64,000 bases of DNA from Paralvinella palmiformis (lineage: Eukaryota > Annelida > Polychaeta > Terebellida > Alvinellidae): the NCBI GenBank assembly GCA_025642065.1, contig JAODUP010000859.1, forward strand, positions 75,001 through 139,000, read 5' to 3'. The position numbers and the translations under genes were made by a program. Below the pieces are notes generated by a model. The model was not told the origin of the DNA. It did no database searches and was given only the letters and a program-made list of their open reading frames with translations. The stretch's first letter is position 1; the number at the start of each line of letters is the position of its first letter. This document shows, piece by piece, positions 63,370 through 64,000 of this stretch.

Positions 63370-64000
63370 TACAAAGTTTACAAGACGCAAGCTCACAAAA
63401 CCTACGCTCACAAGACATACGCTTACAAGACATACGCTTACAAGACATAAGCTCACAAGACATACGCTTACAAGACATAAGCTCACAAGACATACGCTTA
63501 CAAGACATAAGCTCACAAGACACAAGCTCACAAGACAAACATATGAGACAAAAAATGACAAGGCATATAAGCTCAGAAGACAAAGGTTCACAAAATAATA
63601 TTTCACGTGATGAAGTTTAGAGCTCACAAGACGCAAGCTCATAAGACAAAAGCTCACAAGACAAAAGCTCACGCTATATAACCTCACAAGACCTGAGTTC
63701 ACAAGACATGAGCTCAAAAATTATAAGCTCACAAGACCTAAGATCTCAAGACAAAAGTTCACAAGACAAAACTCACAAAATAAAACTTCCCAAGACATAA
63801 TCTCACAAGATAAAAGCTCACACTATATAATCTCACAAGGCATAAGCTCACAAGACATAATCTCACAAGAAAAAAACTCACACTATATAATCTCACAAGA
63901 CATAAGCTCACAAGACATAATCTCACAAGAAAAAAACTCACACTATATAATCTCACAAGACATAAGCTCACAAGACATAATCTCACAAGAAAAAAGCTCA
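63370..64000. repeat. 15-bp satellite AAGCTCACAAGACAT with a 60-bp higher-order unit
   Basis: About 40 copies to the end of the window, so the array is cut by the window edge. From about 63790 four diverged units form a repeating 60-bp block containing ATAATCTCACAAGA and AAAACTCACACTATATAATC. Confidence 0.92.

Overview
The window looks like nuclear DNA of a lophotrochozoan invertebrate, most likely a mollusc. The reasons are: AT-rich, gene-poor sequence with long introns and GT/AG splicing; very many microsatellites and minisatellites; several tRNA-derived SINE families; degenerate TTAGGG-type repeats; and a secreted astacin protease carrying C-type lectin domains. The species cannot be read from the sequence, and no prokaryotic, viral or organellar genes are evident.

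Four protein-coding loci can be supported. (1) A complete three-exon LYRM2-type gene (+ strand, 440-4282, 86 codons). Its 14-codon first exon lies 3.4 kb upstream of the rest. (2) A ten-exon gene on the - strand (21387 down to 6996). I assembled it by hand from splice sites, and all phases agree, giving 703 residues. It has a signal peptide, a basic propeptide with an FEGD aspartate switch, an astacin (M12A) catalytic domain, two tandem C-type-lectin-like domains and a C-terminal kringle. (3) A first exon of a THAP-type zinc-finger gene or fragment (+ strand, 32262-32338). (4) A single-exon reading frame of 1980 codons (- strand, 51049 down to 45107). It encodes a TRIM-type protein (RING, B-box 1, B-box 2, coiled coil) followed by about 1600 residues of Thr/Ser-rich, apparently disordered sequence and no recognisable C-terminal TRIM domain.

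Layout: 1-4400 LYRM2; 4400-7000 short spacer with SINE pieces, where the two genes converge; 7000-21400 astacin gene, whose introns are filled with SINEs, a foldback element and a 25-bp minisatellite that makes up most of intron 3; 21.4-32.2 kb non-coding, with a 36-bp tandem array, telomere-like repeats, another SINE, and a second 25-bp minisatellite related to the first but inverted; 32.2-45 kb non-coding apart from the THAP exon, with a palindromic MITE just before it (31.4 kb), pogo-like terminal repeats, a 13-bp array, a second SINE B copy and a very uniform 43-bp satellite of about 30 copies; 45-51.4 kb the TRIM gene and its CpG-rich, TATA-less upstream region; 51.4-64 kb gene-free, ending in 15-bp satellites. 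Within these, 60.1-62.1 kb has the look of a corrupted consensus.

The genes do not form a functional cluster. LYRM2 is mitochondrial housekeeping, the astacin is secreted, and the TRIM protein is a predicted cytoplasmic ubiquitin ligase. The most unusual items are the astacin-CTLD-CTLD-kringle architecture, the TRIM protein with its giant TxT-rich tail, and the paired inverted minisatellites.
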